64,000 nt of DNA from Hemicordylus capensis (lineage: Eukaryota > Chordata > Lepidosauria > Squamata > Cordylidae). How positions within the stretch are numbered: position 1 is the stretch's first letter; each line of letters opens with the position of its first letter. Under the pieces are notes generated by a model. It had not been told where the DNA came from, made no database searches, and saw only the letters and a program-made list of their open reading frames with translations. Of the stretch, positions 1 through 10,025 are shown one piece after another. A program made the translations under genes and the position numbers. The stretch is from positions 263,384,687-263,448,686 of the forward strand of contig NC_069658.1 in assembly GCF_027244095.1 (NCBI RefSeq). Reading direction: 5' to 3'.

Positions 1-254
1 TACACCTCTGGTTGTGACACCACAGTCCCAACTCTTACCACAGGGTGCCATTCATATGTCAGAGGCCTTGTTTTGAGTTTAATCACTGCAATTTAGTGCG
101 ATGACATCATTTATCCGGCGTAAAAAAGATGTCATTTTTCCGGATTGTTAGTTTTCATGAGACTGCTCCCGCTGCAGGTTTTACATTTTGACTGCGATTT
201 CCCTGAATGAGGCATTTAGCCGCTTTTAAGAGGCTAATCTGGAAAATGCCCTGC

Positions 255-360
255 TGTAGCTCCCCTGCAACTGGTATTTAGAGGCAACTTGCCTCTGAGG
301 CTGGAGGTGGCCTATAGCCACCAGACTAGTAGCCATTAATAACTAGCCATCTATTCTGTA
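255..360 (-). repeat. CR1 LINE 3'-region fragment
   Basis: The stretch containing GAGGCTGGAGGTGGCC and the following ACTAGTAGCC closely matches the 3' part of the CR1 copy near 23.45 kb, in the same orientation. It is short and diverged, with no coding content, so it is an old fragment. Confidence 0.55.
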
Positions 361-844
361 TAGATGTATAGATATAGCCATCTCTTCCTCATGATAAACA
401 GCCATACTATTCTAGTAGCCATCTCTTCTGTATGATAGAGTACATGGGGTCACCCAAGGAGCTACTATGGATTGCATATAAAGAATAGCTTTTGGAAGCG
501 CCAGTAGCGTGACCAGGGTTCTTCTACTAGCTGATAACATTCTTTATGCCAAAGAAGATGCCATAATTTGCCTTTTGTGCAGTGCTTAGGACAAAACACT
601 GCTCAGGACAAAGTTGCCTAAAAGCTATACCAGCTGACTAGGAAGTTCCTCCACTGAGAACAATGACACTTAAGTTAATTAAAAGTAGTTAAATGTCTGA
701 GGTGCTGATGTTGTGTTTTGGGATGGAGTGTTTACCAGTTCTGAATTTTATAAACCCTTCAGTGTCCTGGTAGGTATGGGGAAGTAGGAATTTTGGTGTA
801 TGGGAGACCAAGCCACAAAGTCAAACTTACAGCTACCACTACAG
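361..844. other. No gene seen
   Basis: Unique-looking AT-rich sequence with a loose local repetition of AGCCAT and TCTGTATGATA motifs. No ORF of interest and no recognisable element. Confidence 0.4.
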
Positions 845-1045
845 TGAACATTTATATACCATTTCCCAATCAACATTCTCAAAGTGGTTTACACAGAAAA
901 ATAAATAGTGGATAAATAAATGATTCTCTGTCTCCAAAGGACTCATACTCTAAAAAGAAACATGTGGTAGACACCAGCAACAGCCACTGGACATATGCTG
1001 TGCTGGGGCTGGATAGGGCCAGATGCTCTCGCCGTGCTAAATGTA
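845..1045 (+). repeat. Interspersed repeat, LINE 3'-tail-like
   Basis: Shares a long block with 62990-63180: a TTATATACCA..TTCTCAAAGTGG stretch, then CTCCAAAGG..TCA.ACTCTAAAAAGAAACA, then GTAGACACCAGCAACA. This is the common reptile LINE (probably L2) 3' untranslated type. Family assignment is from memory of the pattern. Confidence 0.5.
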
Positions 1046-2115
1046 TAGAGAATCACAACTTTAAAATATGTTTCTTGCTCAGTTAGCAGGGTCTCTTAGA
1101 ATTTATATAGAGGATTTTGTATGCTGTTGGATGTCTCATAAAAATTTAGAAGAAGAAAAATGGAGGAAACCTGCAGTTAAAAAACAAGCAAACATATTTA
1201 CCTAAATCCCCAAGTCCTTTGCTGTTAGAAATGCAGGGGGTGGGGGGTGTTGTCCTAAATTCAGAGGCTTTTAAAACTGTATTTTACAAGGGGGGTGTCT
1301 TAACTTCAGAATCATCTTCTATTTGAATAAATATGACAATGTGAATTTTGTCGGGAAAGTATTTGTATATACATGAAGTAGGAAGGGGAAGGGACATTCT
1401 CCTCACACAGGGCTGTGTTGAGAGTAGAGAAAATAGTCTCTCCACTGCGAAAGACAAACTATCTTTTTTTTGAGGGAAGTGGGAATTTAAGGAGAACACA
1501 CACAAGCAAACTGGCTGGCTTTCAAATCACACAGGCTGGGCACATACACATTTTCAACCTGGGAGGGAAGAAACACATAACACACACAACCACACACACA
1601 AATAAAATATAAGAGTTAGGTTTTTTAAAAAACTTTCCTTGGAGATGAGGGATACTAATGCACAGGCACATTCAAATGCAGAGTGACCAGGAACTCAAGA
1701 ATGCAGCAGAACAATTAGGCTCCTTCTCCCCTTGGAAGGACAGGTCTGGCAGCCGAAGGGGAAATTGGCGCTCCCCCACCCACAAATGAGAATTATTAAC
1801 CCTTTCCTTACTCTGAGATGACATGGCGGGGTATTGGGGGGTGGTGTGAATGGGGAGGGGCTTGCCTGGCAGGGAGGGCATGCCTGGGACCCCCAGCAGT
1901 GAGGGAGGATGGCTGCAGAAGCTTCTATGCTCACAATTTGGCACCCCACCCCACCCGCTGCTGCGGCTGCATCCCTGTGCTTCTTGCTTGGGGCGGGGGG
2001 TCGATCTCCACAACACACCAGAGATGCCAGCAGGCTAATTACTAAACCTCCGAGGCGGGAGCGGGGGCTGTGAGGAGTATCAGCAGATACTCCAATCACA
2101 TCAGAGACAGGGAGG
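1046..2115. other. No gene seen
   Basis: Low-complexity CA-rich stretch near 1560-1605 and a moderately GC-rich segment near 1830-2090. Several overlapping short reading frames lie here on both strands but none resembles a known protein. Confidence 0.4.
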
Positions 2116-2200
2116 CAGAGGCGTATCTAGGGAAAATAGTGCCTAGGGCAAGCACTGAAATTGCTCCCCCTGTCCAAACATCTGACACCCATCTTTGAGA
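2116..2200. mobile_element. hAT left terminus, CAGAGGCG family, truncated
   Basis: Begins CAGAGGCGTATCTAGGG and continues with GCAAGCACTGAAATTGC, matching the left end of the complete copies at 27940, 47809 and 57990. No matching right terminus was found downstream, so this is an older truncated member of the family. Confidence 0.65.
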
Positions 2201-2817
2201 TAACTTTACCATAATATCAGCTGAAAAATACAAGTCAGGCTCGTTAATCTTTTAATATTTCAAAAACTATTTAGCAGTGGATGTAGGCAGACCAAAAAAT
2301 GCTGGAAAACTACAAATTTCAGTATGCTGGGGCTCATGAAATACCCAAATACTATGTGGAGGTGTACTTGGAAAACTAAACAGAAGTGCTTGTCTAATTC
2401 TCTATTATGCATTGTAGCATCACTATTACATAAGTTTTAAAAATAAATTGAGAATTTGACTTTTACCAGATACTCTGAAAATAATTAAAGGATATGCAGA
2501 GTAAACTGTGTCACTGCTTGGAATATATTCTAGTATTTCAGAAAGACAGTTAAAATGAGAGAAAGAGAGCAAGAAACTCCCAGTGGGCCTTAATATTAAG
2601 GATTTCACACTGATTCAAAGACAAACTCACCATTATTTGCCATATTTTAAAGACATATTTAACTCCCTTATCACAAGAAGCAAAGTAAGAGCAAATGAAT
2701 ACAATCCTAGCTCATAAGCTTCAGCTCAGTATTCACAATCCTAGCTCATAAGCTTCAGCTCAGTATTCACAAGCCCTGATTCTCTCCATATAGTGCCAAT
2801 CTGAATATGTGTACAAT

Positions 2818-2880
<63 letters not shown>

Positions 2881-3344
2881 AGTTCCTGATTTTCATTCTC
2901 AAAGAGATTTTTGTTCTTTGTTTTCTCTGTCAAAAATCTGAGAGAAAGAGAGAGAGGGAGAGATCATATATTTATTTTTATTGGAGTCACTTAACATATA
3001 ATTTACAGTCATGTACCAGCTTAAATGTTCACATTGACTCTGATGGATTTATGAACCTGCAACTGGTTTTAGTTTTGCAGTGCATGGGTATGTGCGTATT
3101 AGAAAAACAATTTCACAACAATGGAACTATAGGTATATATGATCATACTGACACTTGCATCTTGCAATTATTAAAGTCATAATTGTTTAAATCTTGCTGT
3201 GCAAAGTCACAGGGATAAGCGGGAGGAGATTGGACTTAACTGGAATAGCCCTTTCCCAAAAAAAATTGCTAGCTGTGTTAGGGAATTATGGAATGCGTTC
3301 AGCAATGAGTGAAAATAATTTGAGTCTTAGTCGTATTATTTATT
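2201..3344. other. Intergenic AT-rich sequence
   Basis: Contains a short direct duplication near 2700-2770 (ACAATCCTAGCTCATAAGCT occurs twice, 35 bp apart), a long TA microsatellite and a GA run. No gene recognised. Confidence 0.4.
2822..2877. repeat. (TA)n microsatellite
   Basis: About 27 uninterrupted TA dinucleotides. Long TA tracts can extrude as cruciforms and are length-unstable. Confidence 0.95.
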
Positions 3345-3499
3345 TACAAATGAATTTTGGCCCGTTGAATAACGGGCGCTAGTAACGGCGCTCCTGGCCC
3401 CCCCGCCGCCATTCCCCCTCCCTCCGCCGTTCCCCCCCTACCTTTAAGGGCCAAATCGGCCCAGGCACTTGCCCCCGCCAGGCCGGGGAGACGGAGACC

Positions 3500-3925
3500 G
3501 AGGGCGGAGCGGAGGCCATGTAACTTTAAAAAAAAAATTTACTCCCGCGGCCGCCGCCGCCGACCGCCCACCCTCCCTCCCAGCTGCCGAGTCCCCCTTA
3601 CCCTGGCCGACTGCTGTCGGCCGAAGACAGCCCTTAATTTAAGAGGCAGAGAGGAGCTCGCAAGCAGAGCTCCTCTCTGTGCAAAGCCTCTTGCCGAACT
3701 GCCGCTTTGGGCGCCCAAAGCAGCAGTTCGGCAAAAGGCTTTGCACAGAGAGGAGCTCTGCTTGCGAGCTCCTCTCTGCCTCTTAAATTAAGGGCTGTCT
3801 TCGGCCGACAGCAGTCGGCCAGGGTAAGGGGGACTCGGCAGCTGGGAGGGAGGGTGGGCGGTCGGCGGCGACGGCCGCGGGAGTAAATTTTTTTTTAAGG
3901 TTACATGGCCTCCGCTCCGCCCCCG
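3500..3925. repeat. Near-perfect palindrome, arms ~213 bp, no spacer
   Basis: The axis falls between 3712 and 3713 inside GCTTTGGGCGCCCAAAGC. Both arms carry the blocks GGAGCTCGCAAGCAGAGCTC, CTTAATTTAAGAGGCAGAG, TCGGCCGAAGACAGCCC and GGAGCGGAGGCCATG in mirror order. Differences are limited to a few substitutions and length changes in the homopolymer A/T run. Confidence 0.93.
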
Positions 3926-4064
3926 GCCTCCATCTATTTTGGCCGAGGCGGCGGCTCCGCCGCCACCTCGGTCACTTTCCCGCCGCCTCCTCTCCGGCTT
4001 CTTCGGGGCGGCCGCTTCTGGCCACCCAAGATGGCTGCCAGGTGCCGGCGAGCGTATCTCCCTT

Positions 4065-4107
4065 GCCCTGTTCTGCGCCTGCGCTTCGCGCAGGCGCAGA
4101 ACAGGGC
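4065..4107. repeat. Perfect hairpin, 20 bp arms, 3 nt loop
   Basis: GCCCTGTTCTGCGCCTGCGC is followed by TTC and its exact reverse complement. It lies inside the Helitron, just inside the second subterminal palindrome at about 4129-4152. Confidence 0.9.
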
Positions 4108-4483
4108 ATGGAGGCACGGACACACGCTTGGTGTCCGTCCACGGACGGACACCAAGCGTTTTATTAGAGAGGATTACATTTATATACCACCCCATCCAAA
4201 CAGCTCTGATCTTGCCAAAAGAATGCATACATGTTTAGTTCTGAGGTGTACCAACAGTGCAATATTACCCTATTAGGACATGGCAGTGGCATTTTAGCTT
4301 GGTACAATAGTAATAACATCCTGATGTCAGATAGATCCAAATTAAACCCAGAACCTAAGGATGTCCTAAAACCGAAGATGTTTATACTATTTCCTGAACA
4401 GTTAAACGTTATCTCAGGAAACTTTACAACAATCTTATAAAGCATATCAGTTATCTTGTTATTTCCATATTGCAGATAGATAG

Positions 4484-4793
4484 GAACATAGGAACATAGG
4501 AAGCTGCCATCTACTGAGTCAGACCATAGGTCCATCTCGCTCAGTATTGTCTACACAGACTGGCAGCACCTTCTCCAAGGTTGTAGGCAGAAATCTCTCT
4601 CAGCCCTATCTTAGAGAAGCCAGGGAAGGAACTTGGAGCCTAGATGCTCTTCCCAGAGTGGCTTCAACCCCTGAGGGGAATATCTTGCAGTGCTCACACA
4701 TCAAGTCTCCCATTCATATGCAACCAGGGCAGACCCTGCTTAGCTATGGGGGCAAATTATGCTTGCTACCACAAGACCAGCTCTCTTCCCATA
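4484..4793 (-). repeat. 5S-rRNA-headed SINE
   Basis: On the minus strand the element begins near 4793, runs through a segment related to vertebrate 5S rRNA (GCTAAGCAGGGTCTGCCC, then GAATGGGAGACTTGATG), and ends in a tail with GAGCTAGATGGACC-like and CAGCTTCCTATGTTCC sequence. The end is a short repeat of TTCCTATG. The 5S-like block covers the region of the internal Pol III control elements. Same family as 15978-16288 and 42583-42862. Not a functional 5S gene. Confidence 0.8.
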
Positions 4794-4967
4794 AGATGTG
4801 TGCTGATTATGAGATATAGTAGTGTACCTATCAAAATCAGTGATTTGAAGCAATGGTTTCCCACCTAGTTTTTTAACCACTGCACTATACTAACTCTGAA
4901 GGGCTGTTCACACATTACATTGTCCACATTTACAATCTGTATACAGTGTTCCCAGTGTTATTGCTTC

Positions 4968-5224
4968 TAGGGTTGTGCACGGAACCAGTTAAGTGCTTCC
5001 TTCCTGGAACGCCGAACCAGTTCACTCTGCCAGCATTTGAGCTGGTTTGAAGGGGGGGGGGTCACTGCCTACCTGTCAGCCCCTGCCCTACCACTTTCCT
5101 CCACTTTTGGCATGGGGGAAATGGTGGGGCCTGGACTGACAGGTAGGAAGCACCTTCCCTGTCCCTTAAAGAAATCCCCCCCCACCCTCCCGGGTGTGCA
5201 CAAACTAGTTTGTGCACATCCTTG
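4968..5224. mobile_element. hAT miniature, TAGGGNTGTGCAC family
   Basis: Left terminus TAGGGTTGTGCACGGAACC, right terminus TTTGTGCACATCCTTG. The 8 bp flanks ATTGCTTC and ATTGCTGA agree at 6 of 8 positions, so the copy has aged. No coding capacity. Confidence 0.7.
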
Positions 5225-5257
5225 ATTGCTGATCTGTACACAGATAAACTTATTAAT

Positions 5258-5258
5258 T

Positions 5259-5298
<40 letters not shown>

Positions 5299-5420
5299 CA
5301 ACAACAACAACAACAACAAACAAACATATTTCTATACTGCCCCAAACTTGTGTCTCTGGGCAGTTTACAATTAAAATAATTTAAACATTAAATCAATTAA
5401 ACAATTAAAATCATGTAAAT
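5258..5420 (-). repeat. LINE 3' tail (L2-like) with (TAA)n/(CAA)n
   Basis: On the minus strand a stretch resembling AAACTGCCCAGAGACACAAG..GGGGCAGTATAGAAATA is followed by CAA/TAA trinucleotide arrays. This is the usual 3' end of reptilian L2-type LINEs. Adjacent 5400-5520 is only A/T-rich. Confidence 0.6.
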
Positions 5421-5583
5421 TTTAAAATCCTTAACATAAAAATCATTTAAAACCCAACATTAAAAATATTAAAACTATAAATCTAATTAAAAGCATTGTT
5501 GTTGCTTTTTGTTGTTATTAACCAGTTAAAGTTATTGAGCTTCCTCCCCTATGCAGCAGTGCACAGTAGTAGACATAGGAACC

Positions 5584-5950
5584 CAGGGGCATAACTATAA
5601 TAGGGCAAGGGGAGACAGTTGTCTGGGGGCCCACTGCCTTGGGGGCCCCCCAGAGGTAAGTCACATGACTGACTCCCCCAGCTGGGCACCCGCCCGGGCT
5701 TCCTTCAGTTGTATTCATCCTCCGAAACTGATGTGAGTGTTAAGGCCTGGAGCTACCAGGACATTATGTCTTTCTCTAGGACCATTAAATGACTTGCATC
5801 ATCCACAATTTGCAAAACCTTAAAAAAAAATTAGGATGATGTTCTATTGTGGCACATAGGTTATATATATGCTTTATATATATAAAGCATATGGGGGGTA
5901 CATTTTAAAAATCTTATCTCTTGGCCCACTCCAACCTTGCTACGCCCCTG
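5584..5950. mobile_element. hAT miniature, CAGGGGYGTA family
   Basis: Termini CAGGGGCATAACTAT and CTACGCCCCTG. Flanks TAGGAACC (5576-5583) and TAGGACCC (5951-5958) match at 7 of 8 bases. Interior has GGGGCCC-rich sequence near the left end and a TATA-rich palindrome near 5860-5890. Same family as 18794-18977 and 44656-44814. Confidence 0.8.
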
Positions 5951-6007
5951 TAGGACCCTCCATTAAGCCACCCCATGAGCTATTACTCCTAGAGGTCACA
6001 GAATTAG

Positions 6008-6310
6008 CATAGCATAGTGGTTAAGCCTGCAACCCTTGAGAAGCCGCTGCCAGTCTGTGAAGACAATACTGAGCTAGATAGACCAATGGTCTGACTCCGT
6101 ATGTGGCTGCTTCCTATGTTCCTAAGAGTGTTGGACTGGGACCAGGAAGATCCGAGTTTGAATTCCCATTCAACCATGAAACTCACTGGGTGACTCTGTG
6201 CCAGTCATGTATCTCTCAGCCTAACCTACCTCACAGGATTGCTGTGAAGATAAAAATAAGCTCCTTGGAGGAAAAGCTGGATATAAATGTTTTAAAAATT
6301 AACAAAAATG
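6008..6310 (+). repeat. Sauria SINE, interrupted
   Basis: Head GCATAGTGGTTAAG resumes after an insertion as AGTGTTGGACTGGG. Then come a box-B-like GAGTTTGAATTCCC, CTCACTGGGTGACTCTG, CCTCACAGGATTGCTGTGA and a GGATATAAATG end. This order is diagnostic for the Sauria SINE family. Split by 6026-6122. Confidence 0.8.
6026..6122 (+). repeat. 5'-truncated SINE tail nested in the Sauria SINE
   Basis: This is the tail shared by the 5S-headed and tRNA-headed SINEs (GAGAAGCCGCTGCCAGTCTG, then CTGAGCTAGATAGACC, ending TTCCTATGTTCC). A 4 bp repeat TAAG lies at 6022-6025 and 6123-6126. With the head missing, the SINE type cannot be decided. Confidence 0.75.
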
Positions 6311-6344
6311 TGGTGTGAACTTGAACAGCCTAATAATTTATACA

Positions 6345-7274
6345 TTATCTATTCAATGGATGTTTTCCAATCCATCTTTTAAAAACTAATAGCACATCTC
6401 GATTCCTCAGACTATATATCAGGGGATTCAACGATGGGGTTATGATGTCACAAAACACTGAGGCGATCTTATCTTGTTGTGGTGTTCTGTAGGATCTGGG
6501 TCTCATATACTTAAAACCGGCTGCTCCATAGAATATTCCCACCACACACAGGTGGGATATGCATGTACCAAATGCCTTGTGCTTTCCCTCAACTGAGTGC
6601 ATTCCTAGGACTGTGGAAAGAATAAAAATGTAGGAGGCTAGGATGACTGAGAAGGGACCAAGAAGTACCACAACGCCAGTGAGGAATAATCCATTTTCAT
6701 AGGTGGAGGTGTCAGAACAGGACAGCTTTAGTAAAGCCTGGACTGTGCAGAAGAACTGGTTGATCTGATTTGACTTACAGAAGGGTAGCCGAAGCATACC
6801 AGTGGTGTGTATCAAAGCATGAGACGAGGCACCAAGCCAGACTCCTGCTGACATGATAAGGCAGTTTCTCTTGTTCATGAGGAGACGGTATTGCAAGGGC
6901 CTGCATATTGCCACATACCTGTCATAGGACATGACAGTCAACAGGAGACATTCTGCTCCTCCCATTGTCAAAGTGAAAAAAAGCTGTGCTCCACATCCAG
7001 CCAGTGAAATTGTGTTCATCTTGTTCAAGAAATCCATTGACATTTTGGGGACAATGGTGAAGATCTGACAAATATCCATGAAGGACAATTGGCTGAGGAA
7101 AAAATACATGGGGGTCTTAAAATCAGAACCTGTTTGGATCAGAATGAGAAAGAGACAGTTTCCAGATAAAGCAATAAGGAAGGTAAGTAGAATTGCACCA
7201 AAGAAAATGGTGTGTGTCGTCGTGTGGTTCAGTAACCCAACAAGAACAAATTCAGTCCATGAAGTTCTATTCAT
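6345..7274 (-). CDS. Class II odorant receptor, family 2-like, intact
   Basis: Encodes a seven-transmembrane G-protein-coupled receptor expected to bind volatile ligands on olfactory cilia and signal through a Golf-type G protein. The 309-residue protein is the usual OR length. The start at 7274 gives an N-terminus MNRTSWTEFVLVGLL with an N-glycosylation sequon; upstream in-frame codons lie behind a good splice acceptor and are probably intron. Class hallmarks in order are GN in TM1, TPMYFFLSQLSFMD at TM2, SYDRYVAICRPLQY at the TM3 end, conserved loop-2 cysteines, LSCSDTS, KAFGTCISHLCVV at TM6 and PLIYSLRN in TM7. There is no break in frame. On the minus strand a pyrimidine-rich stretch ends in CAG at 7308-7310, 33 bases before the ATG, fitting an upstream non-coding exon. 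Subfamily is uncertain. Confidence 0.93.
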   Translation of the reverse strand: MNRTSWTEFVLVGLLNHTTTHTIFFGAILLTFLIALSGNCLFLILIQTGSDFKTPMYFFLSQLSFMDICQIFTIVPKMSMDFLNKMNTISLAGCGAQLFFTLTMGGAECLLLTVMSYDRYVAICRPLQYRLLMNKRNCLIMSAGVWLGASSHALIHTTGMLRLPFCKSNQINQFFCTVQALLKLSCSDTSTYENGLFLTGVVVLLGPFSVILASYIFILSTVLGMHSVEGKHKAFGTCISHLCVVGIFYGAAGFKYMRPRSYRTPQQDKIASVFCDIITPSLNPLIYSLRNRDVLLVFKRWIGKHPLNR

Positions 7275-7474
7275 TCTTTGAATTTGAATAGAAAGTTGCA
7301 GCTTCACCTGAAGGTATAAAGGAAGGATTAGTACTGAAGTGAAGGGAAAGGGGAGACAAAATTGAAGGGAGGCAGAGAGGGAGGAGATAGATAAGAAAAC
7401 ATGTGTCAGTGTTGCAATTCTGTTAAAACTTGAAGGAGTTACTAGTACTGGAAGATCCCAGAGAAGCACCAAGT

Positions 7475-8828
7475 ATCATAGAAACTATGTGGAAAGAGAA
7501 GAATTTCTACAACAGTACAACACAAACCAGGCAAATTCATATAGGGGTGAAGTTATGCAGTTATTCTCATGCAGTTATTCTCATGCAGTTATTCATTCCA
7601 GGAAAAACTGTGTATTCTTAATGAACCCATAGCTTAGCGTTAATCCTCCTTCTTGCCTTTCTCAATTATATATAAATATGAATATAACTATAAATATGGA
7701 TACACAAATATTTGTAAACACAATTTGTTTTGATGACAAAATAACTGCAATGTTAATTGATTGGACTGGTAGTAGTTGATATCAAAAGATCATAAATCAG
7801 TATGATCAGTGTTACTGCTCACATTAGTGTTAATACGCTTCCCCGCCCCAGGCAAAATATTAATTCTACATTTACTGGCTAGTCACGACTTAATCATGAT
7901 GCAACATTTATGGAGTGAGAATGACCAAATGTTGATCAGATTGCAATTTGCCTGATTCGAGACAATTTTTGAGTAACAAATAGTAGTTAGAGATAACATA
8001 CCCAAAGAGATCCCAGAATACTTACAGAATGGCCTACAATCAGGATGTAAAACAAGCTATGTTTGCTCTGGAAATTCCCTTGATTTTGTTTCAAGAAGTG
8101 ATATCTGTATCACTGTTTCAAGAAGTGATATCTGTATCTCTCTTCTCATATCTATATCTAGCCTCCATATGCTCCTTCTCATACTTACGTTAGGTTGGGA
8201 AAATTCTTGCAGGGAGCTGGGTTTTATAGTGAGAGAGTTGCTCTTTCCCTGTGGATATGCAAGAATGGTTCATCTTTTTTGAGATTCTCCTTTCTTCCTC
8301 CTTTCTTCCCATCCTTAGAAAAATATCCAAGTGGCTGGCAAAAATTGGACAGATAGCCGTCAAATATATTTGTCATGGTGATAAATGCAGCTAAGCCAAG
8401 AGTCTTGCATGGTTTCACATGCAAAAGTTTAATGGTTTTTAGACATCCACATGTTCTCTAACCAGCCCTTCCCATTATATCTGCAACCATGCAGTGCAAT
8501 GCTTCTTTTATAGCCCAAGGAATCCTTATTAAATGAACAAGTTGTTATGACTAATTATATTGTTTCAAAACTATGGCTACTGTTTGCATCATTTGGATAG
8601 TTCAAACCAGACATGTATTGGGGGAAAATATTTGAAGTGCTCTAGACTTTTGGGGCTTCAGTCCCAATCCCAAGCCTTTAATTAAAGTTTGGCCATAGAA
8701 GCTGAAGCAATTGCCTATGGGATATGAATGAAGATACAGACACATGGATGATGAATTATTCTCAAAATTAGTCACACACTATTGATTTGACTCAATGAGG
8801 CCACGTCTAATATATCCAGTACTCCAAG
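7475..8828. other. 5' side of the first OR gene, no other gene
   Basis: AT-rich sequence that should contain the OR intron and upstream non-coding exon, which I cannot place. A short tandem repeat of ATGCAGTTATTCTC is at about 7555-7590, and AAGAAGTGATATCTGTATC is repeated at 8093-8135. Confidence 0.4.
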
Positions 8829-8841
8829 CCAAATAGTTGTA

Positions 8842-9357
8842 GGATAGGATACTTTATTGCGGTCGTAGACCAATACATAATAAAACATACATACATGCAT
8901 AAACTCAGCAAAGTAAATCACACAAGTTGCAACACAATATTAACAGGTTAAACCTAAGACAGTTGTAGTAAACTCCAGATAGATCTTGCAAAAAGAACAG
9001 AGCACCCTCCATTACAATCATAGAACAAGAGTTGCTGAAAAAAGAAAGCAAAACATTACTGAAAACCTAAACGGATGTTACTAATGATGTAACAGTACCT
9101 AGCCATTTTGTTAATTAGCTCATCATCAAGACTGGACAGTAAATACTTCAAATAAAAGCCATCCAAATGCCCAGGAAAACGTTGCAGCAAAGGGGACACT
9201 AATCTTAAGTGGGCGTCCCTATAGAAGTTACAATATAGAATAGCGTGTGCACTTGTCTCCACTTGACCAGACCCGCAGGGGCAAAGTCGAGTAGAGAGAG
9301 GGATACCTTTAAATCTTCCCTCCATGACAGCAGATGGCAGCGCATTTAGACGGGCAT
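8842..9357 (-). mobile_element. 5'-truncated LINE, Ingi/Vingi-like, with perfect target duplication
   Basis: The 13 bp CCAAATAGTTGTA lies at 8829-8841 and again at 9358-9370, directly bracketing the element. On the minus strand a reading frame running to 9361 encodes the C-terminus of a non-LTR retrotransposon polyprotein with a CPCGSGQVETSAHAILYC zinc-knuckle-like motif. It is followed by a 3' UTR ending in CGCAATAAAGTATCCTATCC. The start codon given by the frame overlaps the target repeat, so it is incidental. About 0.5 kb of a multi-kb element remains, as expected for abortive reverse transcription. Clade assignment is tentative; the insertion itself is well supported. Confidence 0.8.
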
Positions 9358-9474
9358 CCAAATAGTTGTATTAACATCCCAGTTCAGTGACAGGAGGGCA
9401 AAGACACAGCCACACAAAGGGAATTTAAAAGGAGCCATGATTTTATCAATCCAAACCAATTAAGCAGTTAAACC

Positions 9475-10021
9475 TGTTGTTCCAAAAATGGGGTGCATGC
9501 CTGGCATGCAAGAGTCAATGAACACACCAAGGGTGGAAATCTTGCAAAGTTTATTCTGCGCAGAATAAAGGTGCTGAGGATCGCTCCCAACGCAAGCACG
9601 TCACCGCAACGTAGCATCAGGCTTATATACAAAGTTTCAGTTTCACCAGCCCTTCCCTAGCCCCCCCTCCCCCTCCAATCTCTGCTAGTTCTGAAGCATT
9701 TAGATAGGTAAGCAAACATTCTTTAGCATACCCATCCCTCTGTACCTTGCTTTGTGTATTCCGTTATCTCCTGCGGGTCACAGAACAAAAGGGACATTCT
9801 CCCTTCTTTCTTATGGGAAGCAGAGGTAATTCATGCTGGACTAGATGGGCCTTGGGCCTGATCCAGCAGGGCTGTTCTTATGTTCTTATGATGTTTAATG
9901 GCTAATTTGTTGCAAGCAGGCTAGAAGCTATGCAGGCTTAGCTGACTGCTGCATGCATCCACGTTTTAGCTTAGTGACCTCATATACAAGGGAGGGGTAA
10001 TGGCTGCACCCTGGCCCATCA
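9475..10021 (-). mobile_element. Solo LTR of an endogenous retrovirus (fossil)
   Basis: Reads as an LTR on the minus strand: TG/CA ends, a TATATAAGCC promoter-like box, AATAAA before a U5-like stretch, and a 4 bp flank AACC at 9471-9474 and 10022-10025. A 4 bp duplication is typical of gamma-type (ERV1) elements. No internal viral region accompanies it. It contains a short CR1 3' end, so the copy is old or the fragment was already present in the source LTR. Confidence 0.65.
9833..9893 (+). repeat. CR1 3' terminal fragment
   Basis: GCTGGACTAGATGGGCC, then GATCCAGCAGGGCTG and the end TTCTTATGTTCTTATG. This is the classic reptilian CR1 3' end, here on the plus strand inside the LTR. Confidence 0.85.
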
Positions 10022-10025
10022 AACC

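Larger units (their letters stand above)
3345..4173 (-). mobile_element. Non-autonomous Helitron, diverged copy
   Basis: Read on the minus strand it starts at 4173 with TCCTCTCTAATAAAACGC and ends with the hairpin GCCCGTTATTCAACGGGC, as in the complete Helitron at 35928-38407. The 5' end lies directly against a T, as expected for A|T insertion. The terminal CTAG of the 3' end is not preserved, so the left limit is approximate. The two copies share about 70 bp at the 5' end, including the GCACGGACACACGCTTGG block and a subterminal palindrome of a GGTGTCCGTCC type. No Rep/helicase coding sequence is present. The interior is very GC-rich and dominated by a giant palindrome. Confidence 0.75.

Noticed and set aside
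3788-4276. Overlapping frames around 3.8-4.2 kb
   Set aside because: They mirror the palindrome and GC-rich Helitron interior and carry no protein motif.
5518-5736. Short frames near 5.5-5.7 kb
   Set aside because: They lie inside a hAT miniature and its GGGGCCC-rich end.
7275-7472. N-terminal extension of the first OR frame to 375 residues
   Set aside because: The extension precedes a good splice acceptor and has no OR features; 309 residues is the family norm.
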